Source: a virus
Direction: 5' to 3' (one strand)
Length of the DNA: 55,875 nucleotides
Virus record (IMG/VR): IMGVR_UViG_3300022188_000013
Span: 1 to 55,875 of that record
Shown here: in pieces, positions 25,421 through 33,696 of the stretch
Numbering within the stretch: position 1 is the first letter of the stretch
Layout: the number at the start of each line of letters is the position of its first letter
Notes under the pieces: model-generated
Seen by the model: only the letters and a program-made list of their open reading frames with translations
Database searches by the model: none
Told to the model about the DNA's origin: nothing
Position numbers and translations under genes: made by a program

Positions 25421-26320
25421 ATGAGTAGGAAACTAACATATGAATTTGTAAAGGAATCTTTTGAGAAGGAAGGATATACTCTTTTGTCTACTGAGTACAT
25501 ATGTGCTAACAAAAAATTAGATTATGTTTGTCCAAATGAGCACAAACATTCTATTAGCTGGAATAATTGGCAACAAGGCAAACGATGTTACTTCTGTTTT
25601 GGGTCAGAAAAGCACACTATTGATTATATCAAATTGTGTTTTGAAAAAGAAGGTTACACACTTTTATCTAATGAATATATTAATAACAGTACTAAACTTG
25701 ATTATATTTGTCCTAAAGGTCATAAACACAATATAACTTTCGGTAATTGGATTAGTGGTTATAGATGTCCAACATGTGCAAACATAATTAATGGAACTAG
25801 ACAAAGAAAGCGTGTTTTTGATATAAAAGTTGCGTTGCGTGACGATGATTACACCCTTTTATCTGTAAAATACTCTTTAACAGGTCGTACTGTATTAAAA
25901 TGTAAATGCCCAATAGGACATGTGTATGAGGTTAGGTGGAATTGTTGGCAACAAGGACAAAGATGTCCAACATGTAGGGGTATTAAGATGTCTATAGACA
26001 GATCAGGCCCCAATCATCCAAACTGGAAAGGTGGTATTTCTTGTGATCCTTATTGTGATGCTTGGTCAGATAAAGAGTATAAAAATGACATTAAAAACCG
26101 TGATGGAAATATGTGTTTAAATCCAGAATGTTGGAAAAAAGATAACATACTTTCTATTCATCATATTGATTATAATAAGAAAAATTGTTCTCCTAATAAT
26201 TTAATAACAGTTTGTAGAAGTTGTAATTCTAGGGCAAACAAAGATCGTAAATGGCATACGTCTTGGTACCAAGCTGTCATTAAAAATAGATACATTACAC
26301 TGGGAGCTGAATATGGTTAG
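25421..26320 (+). CDS. HNH homing endonuclease with three zinc-ribbon modules
   Basis: A 299-residue protein. Three modules of about 55 residues share the pattern F-x-K-EGYTLLS-x-EYI-(8)-K-LDY-x-CP-x-x-H-KH-(I/S)-W-x-x-GxRC-x-x-C (roughly residues 5-60, 64-118 and 130-180). A NUMOD3-like GPNHPNWKGG (about 197-206) leads into the HNH nuclease: CLNPEC, IHHIDYNKKN, NLITVCRSCNSRAN. It sits between two neck genes, its 3' end overlapping the start of the next by eight bases. No ribozyme motifs flank it, so it is free-standing. The 19392 gene is a deleted relative. Confidence 0.87.
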   Translation: MSRKLTYEFVKESFEKEGYTLLSTEYICANKKLDYVCPNEHKHSISWNNWQQGKRCYFCFGSEKHTIDYIKLCFEKEGYTLLSNEYINNSTKLDYICPKGHKHNITFGNWISGYRCPTCANIINGTRQRKRVFDIKVALRDDDYTLLSVKYSLTGRTVLKCKCPIGHVYEVRWNCWQQGQRCPTCRGIKMSIDRSGPNHPNWKGGISCDPYCDAWSDKEYKNDIKNRDGNMCLNPECWKKDNILSIHHIDYNKKNCSPNNLITVCRSCNSRANKDRKWHTSWYQAVIKNRYITLGAEYG

Positions 26321-26909
26321 AGGAAGAATTTCACCTAAAACAAAAGAAAGGTTTCGTAAGTCTATACGTGATGTTATTAAGGGGCTTAGTAGAAAGGTTC
26401 TTATTTATAAGCAGCCAATTAAAACAGAATGTATGAACTGTTATTTTGACAAGATGACCGGTCGTTCTACCGGTAAATGTAAGTGGACTGTAGATGAAGC
26501 TGTTCAGAAGCAGGCTGAATGGGGGTCTACACACCCAGGTCAAGTAAGATTTAAATGGTTTAGGGTAGGCCGTTGTCCAGTATGTAGGGGTGATGGTTAT
26601 TTAGAGATTAAACGTAGAACGTGGGTAGATTGTTTAGTTATGTGGAGTCCTGGAAGTAGATACGGTAATGAAACTGTATACACTCCTGCTGGTACAGAAG
26701 GATCAACAATAGTACAACTAAAAACAGACCCTAAGTATTATGATATATTTAAGAACTGTACTGCCATTATAGTGGATGGGGTTGAGTGTAAGTTATCTAA
26801 ACCACCAATACTGAGGGGTCTTGGCAATCAGGCGGTACTGATAATTTCAGCATTTACAACAGACAAGCCTAAGCTTGATAGTGGTGAGATTATTAAGGAA
26901 TATACATAA
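26313..26909 (+). CDS. Neck/head-closure-like protein with zinc motif
   Basis: A 198-residue protein. It has two Cys pairs, CMNCYFD and, about 50 residues on, CPVCRGDGYLE, the latter resembling a DnaJ-type C-x-x-C-x-G-x-G knuckle, so it probably binds a zinc. The C-terminal half is beta-rich (TIVQLKTDPKYYDIFKNCTAIIVDGVEC) in the manner of head-closure (stopper) proteins. Gene order (adaptor, this gene, gp10-like, tail terminator, tail tube) supports that role. Stop TAA shares a base with the next ATG (26909). Confidence 0.65.
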   Translation: MVRGRISPKTKERFRKSIRDVIKGLSRKVLIYKQPIKTECMNCYFDKMTGRSTGKCKWTVDEAVQKQAEWGSTHPGQVRFKWFRVGRCPVCRGDGYLEIKRRTWVDCLVMWSPGSRYGNETVYTPAGTEGSTIVQLKTDPKYYDIFKNCTAIIVDGVECKLSKPPILRGLGNQAVLIISAFTTDKPKLDSGEIIKEYT

Positions 26910-27550
26910 TGAAAAGAGAACATGTAATAAAGAAAATTTCCAAGGGTATGGATAAATTAATTAAGAATTCTTTAGTACATAAGTTTACAAATGTAAGTGA
27001 AGAAGTTCGCGAAGTAATAATAGCTGAGTATGATGAGGAGTTAGTCGATGTTGTAACTGATAGAAAAAGTAAAACAAACCCTAATTTATATAGGGATGAG
27101 TTTATTGAACGCTTAGAATCGTATACTTATGTGAAGTATAGTGGTGATGTAGTAACGTTGTCTGTTCCTGACATGGAAACTTTTGATTTTTCTGGAAGGT
27201 TGAGGGTTATAGAATCCATCATGCGTGGATTGACAGGAATTTATGTTGAAATTAATGAAGAAGATTATATAAAAGTTTTTGGAAAGAGGCCTGTAAACCA
27301 GGAACCAATAGATAACTATGTGTCGCCTAAGGACAGGATATATTTGGTTAAACATACTGGAAAGATTAAAAGGTCAGAACGCGAGCTAAAGAAAAAATTT
27401 GTCCGTTATCCGTTTTCTAATACAGCCCCAATAGAGATACTTGAAGAAGGACAAAAATTTGTGGATGAAAACATAAATATGTGGACCGAAGAAGCCATTA
27501 CAGAAGCTCAAAAGGTATTTGCTTTAAATTATAAAGGAGCTAAATTATAA
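26909..27550 (+). CDS. Neck/tail component (HK97 gp10-like position)
   Basis: A 213-residue protein, helical at the start (VIKKISKGMDKLIKNSLV..VSEEVREVIIAEYDEELVDVV) and basic toward the end. I cannot assign a family by motif; the slot between the stopper-like and tail-terminator-like genes is where siphoviruses usually encode an HK97 gp10-like neck protein. It is joined on both sides by TAATG overlaps, so translation is coupled with its neighbours. Confidence 0.55.
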   Translation: MKREHVIKKISKGMDKLIKNSLVHKFTNVSEEVREVIIAEYDEELVDVVTDRKSKTNPNLYRDEFIERLESYTYVKYSGDVVTLSVPDMETFDFSGRLRVIESIMRGLTGIYVEINEEDYIKVFGKRPVNQEPIDNYVSPKDRIYLVKHTGKIKRSERELKKKFVRYPFSNTAPIEILEEGQKFVDENINMWTEEAITEAQKVFALNYKGAKL

Positions 27551-28491
27551 TGAGTTATGAGATGAGAAGCCTTCGTAAAGAAGACTTAAGCTTATATTAT
27601 TATATAAAAGATGTTGTACTCCGTGATTTTGTAGAGTTAGAGCAGCTTGCAGAGATGACTCTAATGTCAGATATGTGCGGAATGGATAGTTTTGTATACG
27701 AGTATGTGTCTGGCCTCGAACCGTCACCAACAGAGCGTGGTAGGGGGTGGAAATGTTTTGATCATCCTACAGGCTGTACTTCTTGTGAACCATATCCAAC
27801 TGTTTCTGGACTTGACGGTGATGGTGATGCTGCGTATGGGACCCCAGAACAGAGTTACCAAGTAGTAGTGTTTGAAACAACTTCAAGTGGTTTAACTGCA
27901 GTACTGCCCACTGAATACATGGTTGACTATGTAGATGGAAGAATAGTTTCAACAAGAAAATTAAATTCACCAAAAGTAACATACCATTGGAACTACGTTT
28001 CTGTTGTTGATGAGTGGGCTGCTATTGAAGCAGCAGATCCTCCAGTAATTGTTATAGACATGCAAGGTACAGACAAGATGGGTTATCAATTAGGTGGTGG
28101 TAAAAAGACAGTACGTAAAGTCGACATTCACGTGTTTGCTTCAGATACAGCTGAACGGAATGACATTGTGGAGACATTATATGATGGTTTGTATCTTAAG
28201 AGTTGTCCTTTATATAACTTCCCTACAGGTACAGTCTTAGACTATGACGGTACCTTTTATGGTAGGCGTAGTGCAGCAACACCAGCTAATAAACTAACCT
28301 ATCTATTTAATAGAGAGAAGGTTTTAAATGTTAGTCAATTACAGTTTGATTCTGTTGTAGCTAGGCATGTTAATTTACCACTAGTAATGTCGAGAGGACG
28401 CGATGAAATTATGCTAAGTGATTTAAATGCATATAGGTCAAAGGTATCGTTTAACGTGTTTTCATATGATGACAGGACAATTACTATATAG
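27550..28491 (+). CDS. Tail terminator / tail completion-like protein
   Basis: A 313-residue protein placed directly before the tail tube gene. After a helical N-terminus (YYIKDVVLRDFVELEQLAEM) it shows the beta pattern TEYMVDYVDGRIVS.., PPVIVIDMQGTDKMGYQLGGGKKTVRKVDIHVFASD (seen as PPVIVIDMQG and VRKVDIHVFASDTAERNDIV), which fits tail-terminator proteins that cap the tube. A Cys-rich loop (CFDHPTGCTSC) is an unusual insertion. The 220 bases after the stop carry a structured leader for the next gene. Confidence 0.62.
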   Translation: MSYEMRSLRKEDLSLYYYIKDVVLRDFVELEQLAEMTLMSDMCGMDSFVYEYVSGLEPSPTERGRGWKCFDHPTGCTSCEPYPTVSGLDGDGDAAYGTPEQSYQVVVFETTSSGLTAVLPTEYMVDYVDGRIVSTRKLNSPKVTYHWNYVSVVDEWAAIEAADPPVIVIDMQGTDKMGYQLGGGKKTVRKVDIHVFASDTAERNDIVETLYDGLYLKSCPLYNFPTGTVLDYDGTFYGRRSAATPANKLTYLFNREKVLNVSQLQFDSVVARHVNLPLVMSRGRDEIMLSDLNAYRSKVSFNVFSYDDRTITI

Positions 28492-28509
28492 AGTATTATA
28501 ATTAAACGA

Positions 28510-28663
28510 ATATGATTTACAGGTTCACACTTTGAAAGAAGAAAGATGAACCAAAAGATATAGTGGTAACAAGAAATATATCTTGGATAAGGAACGTGTT
28601 GTAGTAAATTAGCCTCAATTTACGCAACATATTAAGGTAAATATCGACCTGATATGATTTACA
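28510..28663 (+). promoter_or_regulatory. Structured leader upstream of the tail tube gene
   Basis: Between the tail terminator and tail tube genes (28492-28711) three hairpins follow each other: GGTTCA/TGAACC (28522-28552), AAGATATA/TATATCTT (28555-28584), and GTTG-GTAAATT/AATTTAC-CAAC (28598-28628). The block is flanked by a perfect 12-base direct repeat, ATATGATTTACA (28510-28521 and 28652-28663). None has a T-run, so these are not plain terminators. Candidate: an mRNA-stabilising or regulatory leader for an abundant product. AGGAGG for the tube gene is at 28695-28700. Confidence 0.5.
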
Positions 28664-28711
28664 CATACTATTAAGACCCAAATAAGGGAATGATAGGAGG
28701 AAAAATTTATT

Positions 28712-31700
28712 ATGGCTAGAAATAGAATTATATATGCATCCCAGAGTATATGGGCAGAGGGGGAAGTTCTATATAGGGTGCAATCCCTTGGAACAACTAC
28801 TACTTTCACTTCTGAGGACATAAATTCGATTGTGTCCCTTATCTGGTAACAGGTAAGCTAAAAATTTTACTGTATGCTGGAAACCCCAGTTAAGTTTTAG
28901 ATACTAACCAATTGGTAGTGATAATTCTAAAATTATGGGCAATCAGCAGGAAAGGGGTTATAATGAAAAGAAATAAAATAGGAAAAGAGAGATTAGTTGC
29001 TCTTTTAAATGAGTTTGGTTCTGTTGGTAAAGTATCATCTATGCTATCTATACCATATACAACTATTTATTACTGGTATAAAAGTTATGATATAGAGCTT
29101 TTACCGAGTTGTATGACTATATATGAAGAATTACGTAGTGTGCCCTTATCGGATACTCATAAATCAGTAATAGTTGGGTCTGTTTTAGGGGATGGGTCTT
29201 TGGTTAAACAAAGGCACTCTAAAAATGCTAGACTTCAAATAGGACATTGTACAAAACAGCTCGGGTATTTAAAATGGAAAAAAGGACTACTAAACCCTTT
29301 TGTAAATAAAGTTACTAAGGGAGAGTCTGCCGGTAAAAAAATAATATGTGGAAAAGAGTCTTTTTCTACAGGATATTGGTTAATAAATACTATATCTCAT
29401 CCTGGTGTTAATGATTATTTTGACAGGTATTATATTGCTGGTAAGAAAAGGGTAGACAGCTCTATTATAGATGAACTAGATTGGTTGGCAACAGCTATAT
29501 GGATGGCAGATGATGGTAGTTTTACTCTTAGAGATACTAATGGGTATTCATTAAGAGCTTCTGTGGCCACTTGTAGTTTTACTTTAGATGAACTTGCGAT
29601 TTTAAAGATAGCTTTTAGTAAATTTTATAAGGGGTCTATAACTGTAGACACATATAATAATACACTAAGGCTTGGTGGCGGAACCAAATATATAGATAAT
29701 TTTTTAGACCGAATTTCAGATATTTTACCAGAGTGTATTCATTATAAACTCGCTCCTCAGAGACTACACGTAAAACCCCTTTTTTATAAAGGGTGAAGAT
29801 ATAGTCCGAACTTCGTAGGAGACTACGAGAGGTTGCTTCGCAGTAACCCGCCTGGAAAATTTTTCAGGTCATAAAAGTAACAGAATGTTTCGAATTAGGG
29901 CATTTAGATATTGTTGATGTTGTTGATAATTAAAGTTGTCCTTCATTTAAAGTAATTTTTATGAAGAACTTCACGATATGCTGGAATACCCAGTCAAGCC
30001 TTTACTACTACCGATATCGGAGTGATAATGTAAAGGATATGGGCGATCAGCAGGGAGCGGATTATGATAGAAAAAATTAAAAAAAGTGATTTGAAAAGAT
30101 TGTATAATGAGTTAGGGTCTGTTTATAAAGTAGCAGATAGATTAGGAAAACCTCCATCCACGGTGTATTACTATATTGATAAATATGATATTGATATTAG
30201 TAAAAGAAGATTTCCATACACTAAGGATGAGTTAATTGATTTACACAGAGAGTGCGGTTCAATTACTAAAGTGGCAGCTAAATTATCTAGAAGCTATTCT
30301 ACTGTTAGATATTGGTACAAAGCATTTAATATTGTGCAGAATGCTTCTGGAATGACCGTTTTTCAAGAGTTAAGAAAAACACCAATGTCCCAAAAACATA
30401 AGTCTGCTTTGGTTGGTAGTATGTTAGGGGATGGTGGGTTATGGTTAGCCCCACACAGTAAGAACGCTAGGTTATATGTTAGTCACTGTGAAAAACAATT
30501 GGGTTACTTGAAATGGTTACATAGTTTATTCCAGCCTTTTTCTAGGCCTATAGTACAGACCGAGGTAGCTGGCAAGAAGATTATAGGGGACTATGTAGTA
30601 CAAGGGAGCAATTTTTACAGGTTTTACACTATAGCCCATCCTGATGTTACTAGAGTATTTCATTCTTACTATAGAAAAGGATTAAAGCATGTAACCTCTA
30701 CTGCTATTATTGATGAGGTAGACTTATTGTCAATGAGTATATGGTTTGCAGATGATGGGTCAATATCAAGAAATAAACAAGGTGTTCCGGTTAGCTGTAC
30801 GATATCCACAAATAGTTTTTCATACAAAGAGCAAATAATACTGGTTGATGTTGTACGTAAGTTTTTTAAAGGTACAATTGGAATTAGAAAGCAAGGTGGA
30901 TACTATAATGGTACTAAGCGGACAGACTATGTGATTTCTATGTCAGGTAAGGAAGCGGTTAATGATTTTTTGACATTAATAAAGTTAGTTCTTCCTGAAT
31001 GTATATACTATAAACTATCATAATTTGACCCTCAACGACTGTGTGTGAAGCTCCTAACATTAGCGTTAGGATGATGATACAGTCTGAACTTGCTGGAGAC
31101 AGTAAGAGGGGAGGTCGAAGTGCCGCCCCCGCCTAACAGGTAAAGCTGAGGTTATTATAAGTAACAGATTTGGATGTCCCAGCGGTGGCTGTGACTCTCA
31201 ACACCAACGATTTCGGTGATGTAGCTACTTTAGCAATTTTGGCCCAGGTACCTGCAGCAAAGCGTGTTATGGCTGAGAATGCGACTTCAGCAGCCAACGC
31301 AAACATAGTGTCAGGGGCGACCTACCTCCATGGTGTCTCCTTGGCTGACTTTGCTGTAACATGTGGTAACCTTACCGGTATTACTATGTGGGCACCTGTT
31401 CAAGGTGAATGTAGTCTTGGTACTCTTGCAAATGATATTGACCAGACTTTATTTTTGGATGAGGTTTATATCAATAGTCTTGAGTTTAGTTATACTACCG
31501 GTGCTAATGCAACAGAGAACTACGGAGCTGAAACAGACAATAAGATGTGGTTGCTGAATAGTGGGGCTTTTGTTAACCACTTTATGGCCACAATCTCTGG
31601 TACTGTTATGAACTTTGATTTTAGTGCAATTGGCTATGATACTACATCTGTAATTCCTGATCTTTCTACAGGAAACTATGCTTTTTTGAGAAAAGATGAG

Positions 31701-32594
31701 GATGGTTCACCTGCAATTACTTTGTTTGATGTTGCTAGTAATGAAAAGGTTAATTATCCAATGATGAAAGGAGTTGCTGCTAATACAGATGCTGAGTCTA
31801 AGACTTTTGTTTTTGATGAAAGTGACGGTACTCTATATTTCCCAGCTGGTCCTTCACCTGCAGTTACTGTAGCAGACGGCGATGAAATTGAAATTATTTA
31901 TGCTGCAGATAAGTATTCGGATCCAATGAATACATATTTTGTAGAAAAAACTGACGGAGCTAACGCTGATGTTGGTGCCTTACGTCAGGGTCAGGTAGAA
32001 ATTTATATAATTGATGGTGATGACGCAGCAGCTGCATGGCGTTTGACTGGTGTTACAATTTCTGCTGATCTTACTCGTGAGCCTCTAACTGAGCTTGGCC
32101 ATCTCGGTCCTTATGATCGTCCGTTGACTCTGCCTATTCCTCTTACTGTAACTGTAGATTCTACAGCCGGTGATCTTGAGAATTGGGCTAGATTTTCTGG
32201 GCAGATCGTTGAGTTCGAAGATGGTACTATGTCCGACATCGATCTTAATGACCTTATGAATAAGGATGATCTTATGCTTATGGTCAAGGTTTATGAACAA
32301 ACCGATGAGGAAGCTGGCGGTACTGGCGTAAAACGTAAAGCTCTTACTGATAGTGTTATTGGTGAGCAGCAGTTCTTGGACGGTGTATTACAGCCGGCTT
32401 ATACTGCTAATGACTTAGAATACGCTCTTAAGACTATTGTAGTAAAGAATCTGAAAATTACTGATGAGGGAATGACTCTCGATGTCGGTGCGAATGCGAC
32501 ACAGACATTTGGTTTCCGTTCTACCAATGATTTATTTGTGGTCAAGGGTGATCTTTCTGCCAATTTGGCTGCTGGACTAACACGTGCTGTTTAA
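28712..32594 (+). CDS. Major tail tube protein, three exons
   Basis: Proposed exons: 28712-28821, 29888-29930 and 31173-32594, 1,575 nt in total, 524 residues. The joined N-terminus reads MARNRIIYASQSIWAEGEVL..FTSED/IFELGHLDIVDVVDN/DVPAVAVTLNTNDFGD, continuous and without gaps, which supports the junctions. Internal repeats and the beta-rich composition with a late DLNDLMNKDDLMLMVKVYEQ segment fit a tube protein; order before chaperones and TMP agrees. The last exon is richer in C-ending codons than its neighbours, as expected of a highly expressed gene. An unspliced reading stops at 28847-28849. The TTG at 31170 is not a true start; it spans the splice junction. AGGAGG precedes ATG 28712; a terminator follows the stop. 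Confidence 0.83.
28822..29887 (+). ncRNA. Group I intron 1 of the tail tube gene
   Basis: P1 pairs exon GGACAT (28816-28821) with GTGTCC (28832-28837), U.G at the splice site. P2 is CTTATCTG-GTAA-CAGGTAAG (28838-28857). P TGCTGG (28875-28880), Q CAGCAG (28944-28949), R with GACTA (29762-29766), S TAGTC (29802-29806), and the shared tail CATAAAAGTAACAGAATG ending at the terminal G 29887. Exon start bases (TCGAAT) can also pair with loop ATTCGA (28824-28829) as P10. Carries a LAGLIDADG gene. Confidence 0.87.
28963..29796 (+). CDS. LAGLIDADG homing endonuclease in tail tube intron 1
   Basis: A 277-residue protein. One N-terminal helix-turn-helix (LLNEFGSVGKVSSML..YTTIYYWYKSY) precedes LAGLIDADG helices VIVGSVLGDGSL and LATAIWMADDGSF. 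ATG 28963 with AAAGGGG just upstream is preferred over an upstream in-frame GTG at 28912 that lies within the P-Q region. The C-terminus (LHVKPLFYKG) is encoded by the ribozyme's P7-P8 segment and the TGA lies within P8. It is a close paralog of the endonuclease in the next intron (shared KNARL, HC-KQLGYLKW, AGKKII, LPECI-YKL). Confidence 0.87.
   Translation: MKRNKIGKERLVALLNEFGSVGKVSSMLSIPYTTIYYWYKSYDIELLPSCMTIYEELRSVPLSDTHKSVIVGSVLGDGSLVKQRHSKNARLQIGHCTKQLGYLKWKKGLLNPFVNKVTKGESAGKKIICGKESFSTGYWLINTISHPGVNDYFDRYYIAGKKRVDSSIIDELDWLATAIWMADDGSFTLRDTNGYSLRASVATCSFTLDELAILKIAFSKFYKGSITVDTYNNTLRLGGGTKYIDNFLDRISDILPECIHYKLAPQRLHVKPLFYKG
29931..31172 (+). ncRNA. Group I intron 2 of the tail tube gene
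   Basis: P1 pairs exon GATAAT (29925-29930) with GTTGTC (29935-29940), U.G at the junction. P2 is CTTCAT/ATGAAG (29941-29966). P TGCTGG (29979-29984), Q CAGCAG (30048-30053). P7 is GACTG (31037-31041) with CAGTC (31080-31084), a compensated pair compared with GACTA/TAGTC. P8 CCTAAC/GTTAGG. The tail reads ATAAGTAACAGATTTG with terminal G 31172. Only 43 nt of exon separate it from intron 1. Confidence 0.86.
30064..31023 (+). CDS. LAGLIDADG homing endonuclease with duplicated HTH in tail tube intron 2
   Basis: A 319-residue protein. Two helix-turn-helix units in tandem (LYNELGSVYKVADRLGKPPSTVYYY and LHRECGSITKVAAKLSRSYSTVRYW, each below given by landmarks GSVYKVADRLG and GSITKVAAKLS) precede the LAGLIDADG helices ALVGSMLGDGGL and LSMSIWFADDGSI. 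Its single-HTH paralog sits in the preceding intron, so either this copy duplicated its module or the other lost one. ATG 30064 follows GGGAG. Unlike the other intron ORFs it ends (TAA 31021-31023) before the R element. Confidence 0.87.
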   Translation: MIEKIKKSDLKRLYNELGSVYKVADRLGKPPSTVYYYIDKYDIDISKRRFPYTKDELIDLHRECGSITKVAAKLSRSYSTVRYWYKAFNIVQNASGMTVFQELRKTPMSQKHKSALVGSMLGDGGLWLAPHSKNARLYVSHCEKQLGYLKWLHSLFQPFSRPIVQTEVAGKKIIGDYVVQGSNFYRFYTIAHPDVTRVFHSYYRKGLKHVTSTAIIDEVDLLSMSIWFADDGSISRNKQGVPVSCTISTNSFSYKEQIILVDVVRKFFKGTIGIRKQGGYYNGTKRTDYVISMSGKEAVNDFLTLIKLVLPECIYYKLS

Positions 32595-32615
32595 TAATTG
32601 ATATAAGGTAAAAGG

Positions 32616-32651
32616 AAGCGGCCGGTTTAGGCTGGCCGCTTTAAATTTTTT
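32616..32651 (+). terminator. Intrinsic terminator after the tail tube gene
   Basis: AAGCGGCC (32616-32623) pairs perfectly with GGCCGCTT (32634-32641), extended inward by two pairs, and followed by TAAATTTTTT. It is unusually GC-rich for this genome and should insulate the abundant tube transcript from the chaperone and TMP genes. Confidence 0.9.
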
Positions 32652-32669
32652 AATTGGAGAGGGAATATT

Positions 32670-32927
32670 ATGGCTGTTACTGATAAAAGTAGGGAAAAAT
32701 TAATACGAGATATAGAATCTGAAGTAACTAATTTGTTTGAACAGGCTTTAGATTATGCACAAGTAGCGTGTCCTACTCAAGATATTTATAAGATACTTCG
32801 TTCTAAGATATTGAGGGTAGGAAATAATTGTATCCGTAATATAAAGAAAAAAGCTCAACATTATGATGTAGAGTTTATTCCTCAGTCTGAGGAAATAATA
32901 GAGGTTATTAAACTAAATAATAAATAA
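32670..32927 (+). CDS. Small helical protein before the chaperone genes
   Basis: An 85-residue, mostly helical, mildly basic protein (KLIRDIESEVTNLFEQALDYAQVAC...) with GGAG upstream. Two Cys residues and no recognised motif. Position between tail tube and chaperone-like genes suggests a tail assembly factor. Confidence 0.6.
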   Translation: MAVTDKSREKLIRDIESEVTNLFEQALDYAQVACPTQDIYKILRSKILRVGNNCIRNIKKKAQHYDVEFIPQSEEIIEVIKLNNK

Positions 32928-32949
32928 AGGAAACGGGGAGGGTAAAAAC

Positions 32950-33690
32950 ATGGATGCACAAGAAAAGGAAGTTAGAAGATTTTTTTTAGGACCTGACGAG
33001 GAAACTAAATATTATATAGAAACACCCACTGCTGAAGATATTAGAGGTGCGGATTGGCAGTATAGTAAAATTTACACACAGTGTCTTGTAGAAGGCATAA
33101 CTACTGCTGCTGAGATGATGGATATTTTAAATAGAAGAGGAATTATCGGTCCAGAATTTGAACAACGTGTTAATGAGTTGGCTGAGAAGTTGACTGAAGC
33201 TATTACCCAACTAGAATTAACTGACGATATGAACGCTAAACGTGAAATGTCTATTGATGTAGCTAGAGCCCGTGAGGAGTTATTTCAGTGGAACCAGCGA
33301 CTTAATGGGCCTATGAACAATACCGCAGAACAGATGTCGGACGACTCTCGTCTTGAATATCTAACATCAGCTATGATTCTAAATTGTGACTATAATAAAG
33401 TATGGGATAGTTATGATACATATCTTAAGGAGAAAAGTCAAGCCTTAGCCACAAGAGCTAGATTTGAGGTAATGCTTTACTTGCAAGGGTTAGAGTCTGA
33501 TTTTCTTGATCAAACTCCAGAAGCCCAGGCTATGAAAGAGGTTGAAGCTGATATTATTTCCAAAGCACAAGAAGCTATTAAGGCGGCCGAAGCTGTGCAT
33601 GATGAAGAAGCTCAACAAGTAGAAAAAAAGTCGGTCGGTAAAAAGAAGGTATCTAAGAAAAAAACATTAAGTAAAAAGAAAGAAGAATAA
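32950..33690 (+). CDS. Tail assembly chaperone-like protein 1
   Basis: A 246-residue protein with a strong GGGGAGGG upstream. The N-terminus (RRFFLGPDEETKYYIETPTAEDIRGADWQYSKIY, landmarks FLGPDEE and PTAEDIRGADW) matches the typical opening of chaperones encoded just before TMP genes. The middle is helical, and the end is a Lys-rich low-complexity tail (KKKVSKKKTLSKKKEE). In the G/GT slot; it ends TAA and the next gene starts two lysine codons later in the same frame, so the usual frameshift fusion is not available. Confidence 0.7.
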   Translation: MDAQEKEVRRFFLGPDEETKYYIETPTAEDIRGADWQYSKIYTQCLVEGITTAAEMMDILNRRGIIGPEFEQRVNELAEKLTEAITQLELTDDMNAKREMSIDVARAREELFQWNQRLNGPMNNTAEQMSDDSRLEYLTSAMILNCDYNKVWDSYDTYLKEKSQALATRARFEVMLYLQGLESDFLDQTPEAQAMKEVEADIISKAQEAIKAAEAVHDEEAQQVEKKSVGKKKVSKKKTLSKKKEE

Positions 33691-33696
33691 AAAAAA

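Noticed and set aside
31170-32594. Tail tube gene starting at TTG 31170
   Set aside because: The TTG straddles a 3' splice site; the true N-terminus is encoded at 28712.
33657-33672. Programmed frameshift at the A7 run in the first chaperone gene
   Set aside because: Both shifted frames meet a stop within a few codons, and the downstream gene is already in frame zero.
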